Notes: generated by a model from the letters alone, not told the origin. DNA of 64,000 nucleotides from Brevundimonas sp. NIBR11 (GCF_027912535.1 NZ_CP115465.1:169001-233000), one strand, 5' to 3'. Positions 17,691 through 27,933 are shown, counted from the stretch's first letter. Translations and numbers: made by a program.

Positions 17691-20600
17691 ATGATCGCCT
17701 TCAATCCCTTCCCCGGCGCGGGCGGCGAGGACGATCCCCGCTGGTTCGCCATCCCCGCGCATCGGCCCTTCCTCGAGGATCTCGCCGCGGGGGTGCTCGA
17801 CTGGCTGGGCGAGCAGGCGCCGGAGAGCTTGTCGGACGCGACGATCCTGCTGCCCAATCGCCGGGCGGCGCGGGCCTTCGCCACCGCCTTGTCGAGCCTG
17901 AGCGGCGACCGGCCGGTCCTGCTCCCCCAGGTTCGGCCGCTGGGCGATCTTGAGGAGGACGAGCCGCCGTTCACGCCGGGAGAACTGGGCCTCGACCTGC
18001 CGCCGTCCATCGCGCCCCTGACGCGTCGGTTCGAGCTGGCGCGGCTGATCGTCGAGAAGCACGACAGCGACCTGTCGCCCATGCGGGCCCTCGAGATGGC
18101 CGACAGCCTCGGCGCCTTCCTCGATTCCTGCAATATCGAGGAGGTCGAGGACCGCGAACGGATCGCCGACCTGGCCGAGACGGACTATGCCGCGCACTGG
18201 GAGACCTCGGCGAAATTCCTAGGTCTGACGCTCGAGGCCTGGCCCGCGCGGCTTGAGGCTCTCGGCGTCGTGGACGCCTCATGGCGGCGGACCCGGCTGT
18301 TGCGCCTGCTGGCCGAACGCTGGGACCAGCATCCGCCGCAGGGACCCGTCATCGCCGCCGGTTCGACCGGCACGGTCAAGGCGGCCGCCGACGTCCTGAT
18401 CGCCGTGGCTAAGGCGCCGCTGGGCTGCGTCGTCCTGCCGGGGCTTGATGTAAACCTGGGGGAGACCGCTTGGGACGCCATCGAGGAACAGCATCCGCAG
18501 AACGCGTTGAAGCGCCTGCTGCAACGCGCCGGGATCGAGCGCGGCGCGGTCCGTCCGTGGTTCCGTCGCCAGACCGAGCCCGCCGCCGAGGCGCGGGGCC
18601 TCGCCCGTCAGCGACTGGTCAACGAGGCTCTGCGCCCCGCCGAGGCGACGGCGGACTGGCGCGCCGAAATCTCGCGGCTGAGGCGTGAGGCGGCGGAGGC
18701 CGGGCAGTCAGCGGACCCCATCGCCCTCGGCCTCGAAGGTCTGTCCGTCGTCGCGACCCGGACCGAGGAAGACGCCGCCCCGACCATCGCCCTGATGATG
18801 CGTGAGACGTTGGAAACGCCGGGTCGCACCTGCGCGCTCGTGACGCCGGACCTCGTACTGGGCCGTCGTGTGTCCGCCCGGCTCGAACGGTGGGGCGTGG
18901 TCGCCGACAGTTCGTCCGGCGCGCCGCTGGACCAGATGCCGGTCGGGGTGCTGGTCGACCTGTGCGCACGGTTTATGGCCGATCCGCTGAAGCCGCAGAC
19001 GGTGCTGGCCCTGATCAAGGCCGATCTGACGACCCTCCCCGAGGCGACCTCTGACGCCGTGACGGAGCTGGAAAAGGTCGCGTTCCGTGGCCCGCGCACC
19101 CGCGACTGGGGCCGGATCGAAAGCCGGCTGACGGCGGCCGGCGCCCCGCGCCGCAACGGCGAACCGCCTTCGGAATGGGCCTTGGCCCGACTGACCGACG
19201 CCGCCGCGCTCGCAGGCCGGTTGCAGGCGTTGAGCACGACCGCCCGCGCCGCCTTCACACCGACTGCCCCGCTCGACCTCGCCGCCCGCGCCCTGACGAC
19301 CCTGATCGAAGCCTTTGCCGGGACCGACGTCTGGGCCGGACCGGACGGGGAGGCGGCCGCGTCCCTGTTGTCGCAACTGATCGAGGGCGGCGCCTCGTTG
19401 GGCGCGGTCACGGCCGCCGCGTTCGCCGAACTGGTCGCCGGCCTCCTGCACGACCAGACGGTTCGCACCGGCGGCGCGACCCATCCGTCCCTGCGCATCC
19501 TCGGCGCCATCGAGGCGCGGCTGGTGCGGGCCGACCGCATGATCCTGGCCGGGCTGGAGGAGGGCGTCTGGCCGCAGGGCGCGCCGATCGATCCCTTCCT
19601 GTCGCGCCCGATGAGGAACACACTGGGCCTGCCCCCGCCCGAGCGTCGCATCGGCCAGACGGCTCAGGACTTCGTCCAGGCCGCCTGCGCCCCCGAGGCG
19701 ATCCTGATCCATTCCGAACGGCGCGGCGGCCAGCCGTCGGTCCGCTCCCGCTGGCTGTGGCGGCTGGAGATGCTGACACGCGGCGCGGGCGTCGAGATCG
19801 CCCGCCCCACCGCCATGCCGACGGCCGCTCGCGCGCTCGACGCCCCCGCCGCGGGCGAGGGCGGTCTGGCGAAACGCCCGGCGCCCAAGCCGCCTGTCGA
19901 TCGCCGCCCGCGCCAGCTGCCGGTCACCGGCGTCGAACGCTGGGTGCGCGATCCCTATGCGGTCTACGCCCGCTACATCCTGAACCTGAGGCCCATGGAT
20001 CGGCCGGACCAGTCGGCCGAGGCCCTGCTGCGCGGCCAGGCGATCCACAAGGCGGTCGAGCGGCTGAGCCTGACCTGGCCCGACGTCCTTCCCGACGACT
20101 GCGAGGCCGAGATCGTGACCTTGCTGCACGAGGAACTGACCCACCACGGGTTCGAGGATGCGGCCATGGCGCGTGAGCGGCCGCTCGCCCGAAACAGCGC
20201 CCGCTGGCTGGCAGGGTTCGAGATGCGCCGTCGCGCGCGCGGCATCGAAATCCGCGTCGAGGAGGAGGTCGCCATGACTTTCGACGCCCCAGCCGGACCC
20301 TTCACCGTGACCGCCAAGGCCGACCGGATCGAAGTGTCGTCCACCGGCGCGGCCATCCTCGACTTCAAGACGGGCGCGGCGCCCTCGGCCAAACAGGTCA
20401 AGTCCGGCTTCGCCCCGCAGCTGACCCTGACTGGCGCCATCCTGGCCGAGGCGGGGCTCAAGACCTCTGGTCCGGTCGAGCCCGAAGAGCTGACCTATGT
20501 CCGCGTCATTGGGCGCAGGGAGGCGGGCAAGTCGGAAGTCCGCGCCGCCGGAGCCGAGGCGTCAGACCTGTCCATGGCGGCGCTTGCCGGGCTGAAGGCG

Positions 20601-20744
20601 CGCGTCGCGCGGTTCGACGATCCGACGACGCCCTATCTCAGCTGGGTCGCGCCTCAGTTCATGGGCAATTTCGGCGGCAACTACGACCACCTGGCCCGCG
20701 TCTGGGAATGGGCGGTCGCCGGCGCCGACGGAGACGCCGAATGA
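17691..20744 (+). CDS. addB: Double-strand break repair protein AddB, alphaproteobacterial type
   Basis: A 1017-residue subunit of the AddAB helicase-nuclease, which processes double-strand DNA ends for RecA-mediated repair. The N-terminal half has degenerate helicase motifs (for example ILLPNRRAARAFA near residue 52). The C-terminal PD-(D/E)XK nuclease shows AILDFKTGAAPS around residue 890, with the RGQAIHKAVERL helix before it around 780. It lacks the four-cysteine iron-sulphur arrangement typical of Bacillus AddB as far as I can see. ATGA overlap with addA ensures matched expression. Confidence 0.94.
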   Translation: MIAFNPFPGAGGEDDPRWFAIPAHRPFLEDLAAGVLDWLGEQAPESLSDATILLPNRRAARAFATALSSLSGDRPVLLPQVRPLGDLEEDEPPFTPGELGLDLPPSIAPLTRRFELARLIVEKHDSDLSPMRALEMADSLGAFLDSCNIEEVEDRERIADLAETDYAAHWETSAKFLGLTLEAWPARLEALGVVDASWRRTRLLRLLAERWDQHPPQGPVIAAGSTGTVKAAADVLIAVAKAPLGCVVLPGLDVNLGETAWDAIEEQHPQNALKRLLQRAGIERGAVRPWFRRQTEPAAEARGLARQRLVNEALRPAEATADWRAEISRLRREAAEAGQSADPIALGLEGLSVVATRTEEDAAPTIALMMRETLETPGRTCALVTPDLVLGRRVSARLERWGVVADSSSGAPLDQMPVGVLVDLCARFMADPLKPQTVLALIKADLTTLPEATSDAVTELEKVAFRGPRTRDWGRIESRLTAAGAPRRNGEPPSEWALARLTDAAALAGRLQALSTTARAAFTPTAPLDLAARALTTLIEAFAGTDVWAGPDGEAAASLLSQLIEGGASLGAVTAAAFAELVAGLLHDQTVRTGGATHPSLRILGAIEARLVRADRMILAGLEEGVWPQGAPIDPFLSRPMRNTLGLPPPERRIGQTAQDFVQAACAPEAILIHSERRGGQPSVRSRWLWRLEMLTRGAGVEIARPTAMPTAARALDAPAAGEGGLAKRPAPKPPVDRRPRQLPVTGVERWVRDPYAVYARYILNLRPMDRPDQSAEALLRGQAIHKAVERLSLTWPDVLPDDCEAEIVTLLHEELTHHGFEDAAMARERPLARNSARWLAGFEMRRRARGIEIRVEEEVAMTFDAPAGPFTVTAKADRIEVSSTGAAILDFKTGAAPSAKQVKSGFAPQLTLTGAILAEAGLKTSGPVEPEELTYVRVIGRREAGKSEVRAAGAEASDLSMAALAGLKARVARFDDPTTPYLSWVAPQFMGNFGGNYDHLARVWEWAVAGADGDAE

Positions 20745-23700
20745 GCGCCGTCGATCCCTCGATGCGCATCCTGCCTGACCCCGCCCAGATCGCGGCGGCG
20801 GACCCGCGTCAGTCGGTCTTCGTCACCGCCAACGCCGGGTCGGGCAAGACTTCGACCCTGGTGGACCGGGTGGCCCGTCTGCTGCTGGAAGAGGTCGAGC
20901 CGGCCGAAATCCTCTGCGTCACCTACACCAAGGCCGCCGCCGCCGAGATGCAGGCGCGGCTCTATGCCCGGTTGGGCGAGTGGGCGGTCCTGAACAACGC
21001 GGAGCTGGAAAATCAGCTCGCCGACCTCAACGGACGGCCGGCCGCCTGTCTGCCTGACGCCGAACTGTCGCGGGCGCGCAAGCTGTTCGCCAAGGCGCTC
21101 GACACGCCGGGCGGGCTGAAGATCCAGACGCTTCACGCCTTCTGCGAAAAGCTGCTGCGGCGGTTCCCGCTGGAGGCCGGGGTCACGCCGGGCTTCACCG
21201 TCCTGGAGGATCAGGCCGCTGTCGCCCTGTCCCACGCCGCGCGCGAGGACCTGGCGCGCGCGGCCCTGGCCGATGCCGGCGGCCGCATAGGCCGCGCCTA
21301 CGAGCATTTCGCCGTCGAGCTGGACTTCGCGTCGTTCGAAAGCCTTCTGGCCCGGATTGAACAGGATCGCGTCAAGCTGATCGGCTACACCACCCGCATC
21401 GCCGAGGGCTCCGCGCCCGGGCCTCATGCGCTGGTCGGCGCCGATCCCGACAGCGACGTGGCGACCGTACAGTCCGACTTCATGCGCTACCTCGATCGGC
21501 GGGAATGGCTGGAGGTCGCCGACCTGATGGCGACGGGCGGATCGGACGACGGCAAGTGCGCCGATCGCATGTATGCCGCCGACTGGACCTTTCCCGGCGT
21601 CGCCTCCGTCTTCCTGACCGACGGCAAGCCACGCTCCCGTATCGCGACGTCCAAGGCGCCCGCCGCCGCCCGCGAGTGGATGACAGACCTACAGGCCAAA
21701 GTCGGCGCGGCCCTCGGCGAGATCCGCAAGGCCCGCGTGGCCGAGGACACTGTTCACGTCCTGACGCTCGCCCAGGCCCACGGCGCCCTCTACGACCGCG
21801 CCAAGGCCCAGCGCGGCGCGCTGGATTTCGGCGATCTGGTCGCCCGCACGGTCGAGCTGCTGACCGTCCGCGCCAACGCCGCCTGGGTCCTCTACAAGTT
21901 AGATGGCGGGGTCGAGCATGTCCTGATCGACGAGGCCCAGGACACCGCCCCGGAACAGTGGGACATCCTCCGGGCCCTGACCGAGGGCTTCTTCTCCGGC
22001 GCGGGCTCCAAGCGATTCGGGGCCGGCAAGGTCGAGCGCACCGTCTTCGCCGTCGGTGACGAGAAACAGTCGATCTACTCCTTCCAGGGCGCCCGGCCAG
22101 AGCGCCTGAACCGCGAGGCGCAGTCGTACGACAGGCTGGTGCGCGGCGCCGGCTTCGCCTTCGAGGGCGTCGAACTGGCCACCTCCTTCCGCTCGACGCC
22201 GGAGGTGCTGAAGTTCGTCGACGAGGTCTTCGACAGCCCCGACCGCACCCGCTCCCTCGTCGGCGACCAGGTCGCGGCCATCCCCGAGCACAAGGCGATG
22301 CGCGCCGAGGATCACGGCTGCATCGACCTCTGGCCGATCTACGAGGACGAGAAGCCGCCCGAGCGCGACGCCTGGGACGACCCGGTCGATCAGGAGCCGG
22401 TTCAGAGCGCGAGGAAGCGCATGGCCGCCGACCTCGCGCGCGAGATCAAACGCCAGGTCGAGACCGGCGTCGCCGTGCAAGACCGCAAGACCCGCGAACT
22501 CCGTCCTTCGGGATACGGGGACTTCTTGGTGCTGGTCCGCCGCCGCGACGCCACCTTCGAGGAGATCATCCGCGCCCTGAAGGCGGCAGGCGTGCCCGTC
22601 GCCGGCGCCGACCGGCTGAAGCTCTCGTCCCATATCGCCTTCGACGACCTGATCGCCGTGGCCCGCTTCGCCCTCTATCCCGACGACGACCTCAGCCTGG
22701 CGGGCGTCCTGCGCAGCCCCCTGTGCGACGTGGACGAGGACGGATTGTTCGAACTGGCCGGCGCGAAACCCAAGCGCGGCAGGCTGTGGGCTGAACTGCG
22801 CGAGCGGGCCGGCGAGCGACCGGATTGGATCCGCGCGCGCGACCTGCTGGACTTCGCCATCGGCCAGCGCGGTCGCGCGCCCTTCGCCTTCTTCGCCGCC
22901 CTGCTCAACCGTGTGGACGAGACCGGCCGTTCGGGCCGCGCCCGCATCCTGTCGCGTCTGGGGCGTGAGGCCGAGGAGGCCATCGACGAAACTCTCAATC
23001 AGGTCCTGGCGGCCGAACAGCGCGGCGGTCTCGATCTGGAGACTGCCCTGTCGATGCTGGAGGCCTCCGACGTCGAGGTGAAGCGCGAGCTGGAAGGCGC
23101 GCGCGGCGAGGTTCGCGTCATGACCGTCCACGGCTCCAAGGGGCTTGAAGCCCCGGTGGTGATCCTGCCCGACACCACGGCGCGGGCGAAGGCGCAGGGG
23201 CCGACCCTGATGCCGGTCGAGCTGCCGGATGAGCAGGGCGGCGGGGAGGCCTGGGTGATGGCGCCCGGCTCGGACAAGGAGGACTGCGAAGCCTCTGCCG
23301 AGGCGCGCACCCAGCGGCAACGGCGGGTGGACGACGAGACCCTGCGGCTTCTCTACGTGGCTCTGACGCGGGCGCGCGACCGGATCATGATCCTGGGGCG
23401 CGCCGCCGGAAACTCGAAACAGGGCTATCAGGACGGCAGCTGGTGGGCGGTCCTGACCGAGACCTTCGAACGACTGGGCGGACAGGTGCGGGACATCGGC
23501 GATGGCCGCCGACGCTACGGCGCCGATCCGGTGGAGCTGACCCCGGGCCACGCCATCGCCCGGATGGTCGCTGAGGTCCCCGGCTGGGCGCGCGTGTTGC
23601 CGCCGGTCGATCCGTCCGCCCGCTACGTCTCCCCGTCCCAGATGGAGAGCGCCAAACGCATCGCGGCCCAGTCGCCTCTGGCCGTGTCCGTGACCGGGGA

Positions 23701-24226
23701 GGGGGCGGCGCTCGGTCGCTTCCGGCGCGGCGACCTGATCCACCTGCTGCTCGAACGTCTGCCCGAGATGCCTGTCGCCGACCGCCGCGCGGCCGCCGCC
23801 CGCCTGCTCGACAAGGAGCGCGACCTGTCGGACGGCCAGCGCGCGGAGATGATCGACGCCGCCTTCCGCGTGCTCGACGACGCCCGCTTCGCCGCGGTCT
23901 TCGGAGAGGACTCCCGCGCCGAGATCGCCCTGACCGGCGGCGCCGAGGCGCTCCGGCCCGGCGTGGTCATCAACGGCCGCATCGACCGGCTGGTGGTGAC
24001 GCCCGACCGCGTCGTGGTCGTCGACTACAAGACCAATCGCCCCGCCCCCGACCGCATCGATGACACCGACCCCGCCTACATCGCCCAGATGGCCACATAC
24101 GTCGCGGTGCTGAAACGGCTCTATCCGGATCGCCCGGTGGAGGCGGCCCTGGTCTGGACCGATGGGCCGAAGCTGATGCCCGTGCCGCAGGGGCTGATGG
24201 ATGAGGCGTTGGCGGGGCTGAGGTGA
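20741..24226 (+). CDS. addA: Double-strand break repair helicase-nuclease AddA
   Basis: A 1161-residue UvrD-like helicase with C-terminal nuclease. Walker A is ANAGSGKTST (30-39), the Walker B/motif II is LIDEAQDTAPEQWD (about 395), motif V/VI regions include VMTVHGSKGLEAPVV and LLYVALTRARDR, and the nuclease catalytic block is VVVVDYKTNRPAP (about 1090). The frame is open 33 bp further upstream, but the ATG at 20741 overlaps the addB stop as ATGA and is preferred. It is the last gene of the 14.5-24.2 kb run. Confidence 0.95.
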   Translation: MSAVDPSMRILPDPAQIAAADPRQSVFVTANAGSGKTSTLVDRVARLLLEEVEPAEILCVTYTKAAAAEMQARLYARLGEWAVLNNAELENQLADLNGRPAACLPDAELSRARKLFAKALDTPGGLKIQTLHAFCEKLLRRFPLEAGVTPGFTVLEDQAAVALSHAAREDLARAALADAGGRIGRAYEHFAVELDFASFESLLARIEQDRVKLIGYTTRIAEGSAPGPHALVGADPDSDVATVQSDFMRYLDRREWLEVADLMATGGSDDGKCADRMYAADWTFPGVASVFLTDGKPRSRIATSKAPAAAREWMTDLQAKVGAALGEIRKARVAEDTVHVLTLAQAHGALYDRAKAQRGALDFGDLVARTVELLTVRANAAWVLYKLDGGVEHVLIDEAQDTAPEQWDILRALTEGFFSGAGSKRFGAGKVERTVFAVGDEKQSIYSFQGARPERLNREAQSYDRLVRGAGFAFEGVELATSFRSTPEVLKFVDEVFDSPDRTRSLVGDQVAAIPEHKAMRAEDHGCIDLWPIYEDEKPPERDAWDDPVDQEPVQSARKRMAADLAREIKRQVETGVAVQDRKTRELRPSGYGDFLVLVRRRDATFEEIIRALKAAGVPVAGADRLKLSSHIAFDDLIAVARFALYPDDDLSLAGVLRSPLCDVDEDGLFELAGAKPKRGRLWAELRERAGERPDWIRARDLLDFAIGQRGRAPFAFFAALLNRVDETGRSGRARILSRLGREAEEAIDETLNQVLAAEQRGGLDLETALSMLEASDVEVKRELEGARGEVRVMTVHGSKGLEAPVVILPDTTARAKAQGPTLMPVELPDEQGGGEAWVMAPGSDKEDCEASAEARTQRQRRVDDETLRLLYVALTRARDRIMILGRAAGNSKQGYQDGSWWAVLTETFERLGGQVRDIGDGRRRYGADPVELTPGHAIARMVAEVPGWARVLPPVDPSARYVSPSQMESAKRIAAQSPLAVSVTGEGAALGRFRRGDLIHLLLERLPEMPVADRRAAAARLLDKERDLSDGQRAEMIDAAFRVLDDARFAAVFGEDSRAEIALTGGAEALRPGVVINGRIDRLVVTPDRVVVVDYKTNRPAPDRIDDTDPAYIAQMATYVAVLKRLYPDRPVEAALVWTDGPKLMPVPQGLMDEALAGLR

Positions 24227-24278
24227 GGGCCGCGTCAGCGGTGCTGGACAAGACGGTCAATGCCTCTGAAAGTCTGGG

Positions 24279-24740
24279 ATGACCAAGTTGGCCTCGCGAC
24301 TGTCTGCGGCTGTCCTGACCTTGGTGGTCGGTATCGCCTTCGGATCTCGAGAGGCGAGGGCCCAAGACGTCGAGTGCTATGACGCTGAAGTCTCGGCTCG
24401 CATCCTTTCTCAGATTCCGACCGAAATTCTGAATTGCGGGGACGATTGCATCATCGTGAGCTGGCCATGGTTCCTGGACATGGACGTGCGTCGCGTTCAT
24501 TCCGGCGATGTTAAGCGCGGCAGCCTGACTGTTCTCGCCATTTTGCATACGAGCTATCGGCGCGATCTTGGTGTCCGGCGCTGGAAGTTGCGTCGCAATG
24601 ACCAGGGGGGCTTCAACCTTCTACGAGGCGAGCACATTGCAGCGCGATGCCCAACGGATGCTCCGCCCGCACAGGCCTACATCACGCCGCGCGAAGGCCA
24701 GACGCTGGATGACCTGCGCCGAGAGGGTCGGGACCGCTAA
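24279..24740 (+). CDS. Small exported protein, unknown function
   Basis: A 153-residue protein with a signal peptide (hydrophobic LSAAVLTLVVGIAFG, cleavage probably after SREARA). The mature part has cysteines in VECYDAE, LNCGDDCIIVSW and ARCPTD, so one or two disulfides are possible in the periplasm. I do not recognise the family. Its base composition is slightly less GC-rich than addA and it lies between addA and trxA, which are often neighbours in related genomes, so it looks like an accessory insertion. Confidence 0.68.
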   Translation: MTKLASRLSAAVLTLVVGIAFGSREARAQDVECYDAEVSARILSQIPTEILNCGDDCIIVSWPWFLDMDVRRVHSGDVKRGSLTVLAILHTSYRRDLGVRRWKLRRNDQGGFNLLRGEHIAARCPTDAPPAQAYITPREGQTLDDLRREGRDR

Positions 24741-24820
24741 GGCAATCTCGGCTGAGCTGGGCGTGAGCAGCTCCGAACGGTTCACCGGAACCCGATCACC
24801 TTTCACCCCTTGAGGTCCGC

Positions 24821-25498
24821 ATGAAGAGAGCCATCGTCACCGGCGCCGCGGGCCTGATCGGCCGGGGGATCTGCCAGGCCCTGATCGCCGAGGGCTGGAC
24901 CGTCGCCGCCTTCGATCTGAAGCCGGGGCCGGAGGGCGCGCGGTCCGTGATCTGCGACGTCGGCGACGAGGCGTCGGTAAAGGCCGCCTTCGCCGAATTG
25001 GGCTGGGAGACGCTCGACCTGCTGGTCAACAACGCGGGCATCGCCGACCCGGATCGCGGGCCGATGGTCGATTTAGCGCTCGTCGACTGGCGCAAGGTCA
25101 CCGACAGCCATCTGACGGGCGCCTTCCTGATGAGCCGGGCGGCCATCCCCCTCCTCGGCGAGGGCGGCGCCATCATCCACATGGTCTCGACCCGGGCCTT
25201 CATGTCCGAGCCGGACACCGAGGCCTATGCCGCCTCCAAGGGCGCGCTGGTCGCCCTGACCCATGCGATGGCGATCAGTCTGGGGCCCAAGGTGAGGGTC
25301 AACGCCATCGCGCCGGGCTGGATTTCCGACGGAGACGACCTGCGGCCCATCGACCACGAACAGCATCCGGTCGGCCGCGTCGGTCGCCCCGACGACATCG
25401 CGGGCGCGGTCCTCTATCTGGCCGGGGCCGGTTTCGTCACTGGCCAGGTCCTGACGGTGGACGGGGGCATGACGCGGAAGATGATCTACGCGGAGTAG
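24821..25498 (+). CDS. SDR family oxidoreductase
   Basis: A 225-residue short-chain dehydrogenase. It has the cofactor loop TGAAGLIG (7-14), NNAGIAD (about 70), catalytic serine in HMVSTRAF (about 125), and the YAASKG tyrosine-lysine pair (about 139-143). It is somewhat shorter than the usual ~250 residues because several loops are trimmed, and it ends in the usual VLTVDGGMTRKM. Substrate unknown. A GAGG ribosome site lies about 6 bp before the ATG. Confidence 0.83.
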   Translation: MKRAIVTGAAGLIGRGICQALIAEGWTVAAFDLKPGPEGARSVICDVGDEASVKAAFAELGWETLDLLVNNAGIADPDRGPMVDLALVDWRKVTDSHLTGAFLMSRAAIPLLGEGGAIIHMVSTRAFMSEPDTEAYAASKGALVALTHAMAISLGPKVRVNAIAPGWISDGDDLRPIDHEQHPVGRVGRPDDIAGAVLYLAGAGFVTGQVLTVDGGMTRKMIYAE

Positions 25499-25565
25499 GT
25501 CAGTTCGCCGGTGCGGGGCGCCGATCTTGCACCCTGGCTCCATGCTGTCCTGTAATGAGTAACCT

Positions 25566-26287
25566 GTGCCGCTTTCCCTACGCTTTCGCCAGCAGCTGGC
25601 CACGCTGGTCCAGTCTCACGACGAGGGCTGCGGGCCGGTCGAACGGGAGGCCATTGAACGGCTGGCGACCGGGCTGCCGGTCACCGCGCTGCAGATCCGG
25701 TCCTTTGCGGAACGTCATTACCCCTCGGATATTCGCGGCTTTCTGGATGCTCACGGATATGAGGCCCTCTATCAGCGCGATCTCGATCGCGCCTTGGCGA
25801 TAGGGGCGGGCGGCGCCCCGCAAACCAACACCGCCGCCGCCTCAAGGCCGAGCATCCATCTTGCCGGAAAAGGGCCGCGCCGCCAGAGCGGTGCTCTTCG
25901 CATCATGGTTCTGATGGCTGCCCTGGTCGCGGGCGGCGTCCTTCTGACGAAGTCCTGCCCCGGCTGGAGCAGGCCCCGGATAGACCGAACGAGCCGCCTG
26001 CCGTGGTCCTGGCGTCGTCGCCTGTCTCCTCCGCCCCGCCCAGTCCTTGTCTGCAGTCGATGCGTGATGGCGCGGCGGCCTGGTGCGAGAGCGCTTTGAC
26101 AGGCACGGTCGTCCCTGGCCCCGAGCGCGGATCGGAGCCCTCGGGGTGCGGCGACAGATTGGCGGTCAACGGCGACACGGTCCGACTGGCGCTCGACAGA
26201 ATTTTCGAGGAGGAGGCGACCTACACCTATCGGCACGACGAGGTCAGCGAACGTTGCGCGGCGGCGGCCAAACTCGCCGCGCCCTGA
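25566..26287 (+). pseudogene. Frameshifted membrane-anchored protein gene, unknown function
   Basis: The frame starting at the GTG at 25566 reads a plausible soluble N-terminal region (VEREAIERLATGLPVTALQI) and a membrane segment (IMVLMAALVAGGVLL) and then turns into arginine/tryptophan-rich nonsense. From about 25943 the -1 frame continues sensibly as DEVLPRLEQAPDRPNEPPAVVLAS and on through [25 protein letters not shown] to a stop at 26287. The junction is near CTTCTGACG (25941-25949). A single missing base would restore one protein of about 240 residues with a cytoplasmic domain, one membrane span and a cysteine-containing outer domain. It may be a true mutation, a sequencing error or, less likely, programmed frameshifting. 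Confidence 0.6.
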
Positions 26288-26381
26288 GAGATCCTGCTCC
26301 GTTGATTTCGCCGGGAATCGCCCCACATCTCGACCAACAGTCACTCGGGCGCGCTTGTCGCCGCCCTCAGGAGATACGCAA

Positions 26382-26717
26382 ATGGCCACGGTCAAGGTCA
26401 CCGACGAGAGCTTCGACGCCGACGTCCTGAAATCGTCCACCCCGGTGCTGGTGGACTTCTGGGCGGAGTGGTGCGGCCCCTGCAAGCAGATCGGTCCGGC
26501 GCTGGAGCAGATCTCCGACGAGCTCGGCGGTCAGGTGACGATCGCCAAGGTCAACATCGACGACAGCCCCATGACCCCGTCCAAGCTGGGCGTGAAGGGC
26601 ATCCCGACCCTTATGCTGTTCAAGGACGGCCAGATGGCCTCGCTGAAGGTCGGCGCCATGCCCAAGGGCAAGATCCTGGAATGGCTGGCGGAGACGGGCA
26701 TCGCGGCCAAGGCGTGA
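26382..26717 (+). CDS. trxA: Thioredoxin
   Basis: A 111-residue thioredoxin with the active site WCGPC (C31 and C34) and the cis-proline segment [11 protein letters not shown]. It is a cytoplasmic protein-disulfide reductant. The ATG at 26382 is preferred to an upstream in-frame start because AGGAG lies 8 bp before it and the family N-terminus begins there. It is followed after 31 bp by trmD. In related genomes trxA commonly follows addA directly; here about 2.1 kb of accessory genes separates them. Confidence 0.95.
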   Translation: MATVKVTDESFDADVLKSSTPVLVDFWAEWCGPCKQIGPALEQISDELGGQVTIAKVNIDDSPMTPSKLGVKGIPTLMLFKDGQMASLKVGAMPKGKILEWLAETGIAAKA

Positions 26718-26748
26718 CGTGAGCGGGCCGGGGCGCTAGATCGCGCCC

Positions 26749-27474
26749 ATGCCTTTCACCGCCACCGTTCTGACCATGTTCCCTGAGGCCTTTCCGGGCC
26801 CGCTCGGCGTGTCGCTGATCGGGACGGCGTGGCGCGAGAAGGGGCTGTGGAGCCTGGAAACCCTTGACATTCGGGCCTTCAGCGAGGATAGGCGCGGCTT
26901 CCTGGACGACACCCCCGCGGGTGGCGGCCCGGGACAGGTATTGAAAGCGGACGTGGTGGCCCGGGCTCTCGACAGCCTTTCCGGCCCGCCCCGGCCGCTT
27001 TTGTACATGAGCGCACGCGGTCGACCCCTGACGCAGGCGCGAGTGGAGGAGTGGGCCATGAAGGACGGCATCGTCGTCCTGTGTGGTCGGTTCGAGGGGG
27101 TGGACCAGCGGGTGCTCGACGCCCGTGGGTTCGAGGAGGTCTCCGTCGGAGACGCGGTCCTGGCCGGTGGCGAGGCGGCGGCGATGGTGGCGATCGAGGC
27201 GTGCGTACGACTGATCCCCGGAGTGCTCGGTGCGGCGGAAAGCCTCTCGTCCGAGAGTTTCGAGGACGGTCTTCTGGAACACCCGCAGTACACGCGACCG
27301 CGGACGTTCGAGGGGATCGACATTCCTGAGGTGCTTCTGTCGGGCGATCACAAGAAGATCGCTCAATGGCGCGAGGCGCAGCGGGAAATCACCACGCGGG
27401 AGCGACGGCCGGACCTCTGGCAGGCGCATCTCGCCAAATCACAGCTAAAGGGCGCAAAAGCCCGAGGAGAATAA
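26749..27474 (+). CDS. trmD: tRNA (guanine(37)-N1)-methyltransferase
   Basis: A 241-residue SPOUT-class methyltransferase that makes m1G37 in tRNA. Diagnostic stretches are [12 protein letters not shown] at the N-terminus, [15 protein letters not shown] (about 61), [13 protein letters not shown] (about 111), and the trefoil-knot region ending in [13 protein letters not shown] (about 200). It is 4 bp ahead of rplS. The usual upstream partners rpsP and rimM are absent; trxA sits there instead. Confidence 0.95.
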   Translation: MPFTATVLTMFPEAFPGPLGVSLIGTAWREKGLWSLETLDIRAFSEDRRGFLDDTPAGGGPGQVLKADVVARALDSLSGPPRPLLYMSARGRPLTQARVEEWAMKDGIVVLCGRFEGVDQRVLDARGFEEVSVGDAVLAGGEAAAMVAIEACVRLIPGVLGAAESLSSESFEDGLLEHPQYTRPRTFEGIDIPEVLLSGDHKKIAQWREAQREITTRERRPDLWQAHLAKSQLKGAKARGE

Positions 27475-27478
27475 GACC

Positions 27479-27907
27479 ATGGCCAATATCCTTCAGACGC
27501 TCGAAGCCGAAGAAAAAGCCCGCCTGATCGCGGTTCGGGATATCCCGGACTTCCAGCCCGGCGACACGCTTCGCGTCATGGTGAAGATCAAGGAAGGCGA
27601 GCGCGAGCGCGTTCAGGCCTTCGAAGGCGTCTGCATCGCCCGCGACGGCGGCAGCGTCAACGAGACCTTCACCGTCCGCAAGATCTCGTTCGGCGAAGGC
27701 GTCGAGCGCAAATTCCCCATCCTGTCGCCGAACATCGAGTCGATCGAAGTGAAGCGCCGCGGCGTCGTACGTCGCGCCAAGCTGTACTACCTGCGCGACC
27801 GTCGCGGTAAGTCGGCCCGTATCGCCGAACGCCAGACCGTTCGCCCCGCCAAGGGCGCCGTGGTCCCGGTCACCGGCTCTGCCGAAAAGGCCGGCGACGA
27901 GGCGTAA
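27479..27907 (+). CDS. rplS: 50S ribosomal protein L19
   Basis: A 142-residue ribosomal protein that sits at the interface between the subunits. [27 protein letters not shown] and the [33 protein letters not shown] region identify it without doubt. A short Ala/Lys/Glu-rich C-terminal extension after the RRGKSARI block is typical of alphaproteobacteria. The GAGGAGAATAAG leader gives a strong ribosome site, and a strong terminator follows the stop by 26 bp. Confidence 0.97.
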   Translation: MANILQTLEAEEKARLIAVRDIPDFQPGDTLRVMVKIKEGERERVQAFEGVCIARDGGSVNETFTVRKISFGEGVERKFPILSPNIESIEVKRRGVVRRAKLYYLRDRRGKSARIAERQTVRPAKGAVVPVTGSAEKAGDEA

Positions 27908-27933
27908 GCCTTACGCCACTGCTGACTTGAAGA

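Noticed and set aside
21899..23743. A 614-codon leftward open frame inside addA
   Set aside because: Antisense to the helicase motifs of addA; composition is typical of shadow frames.
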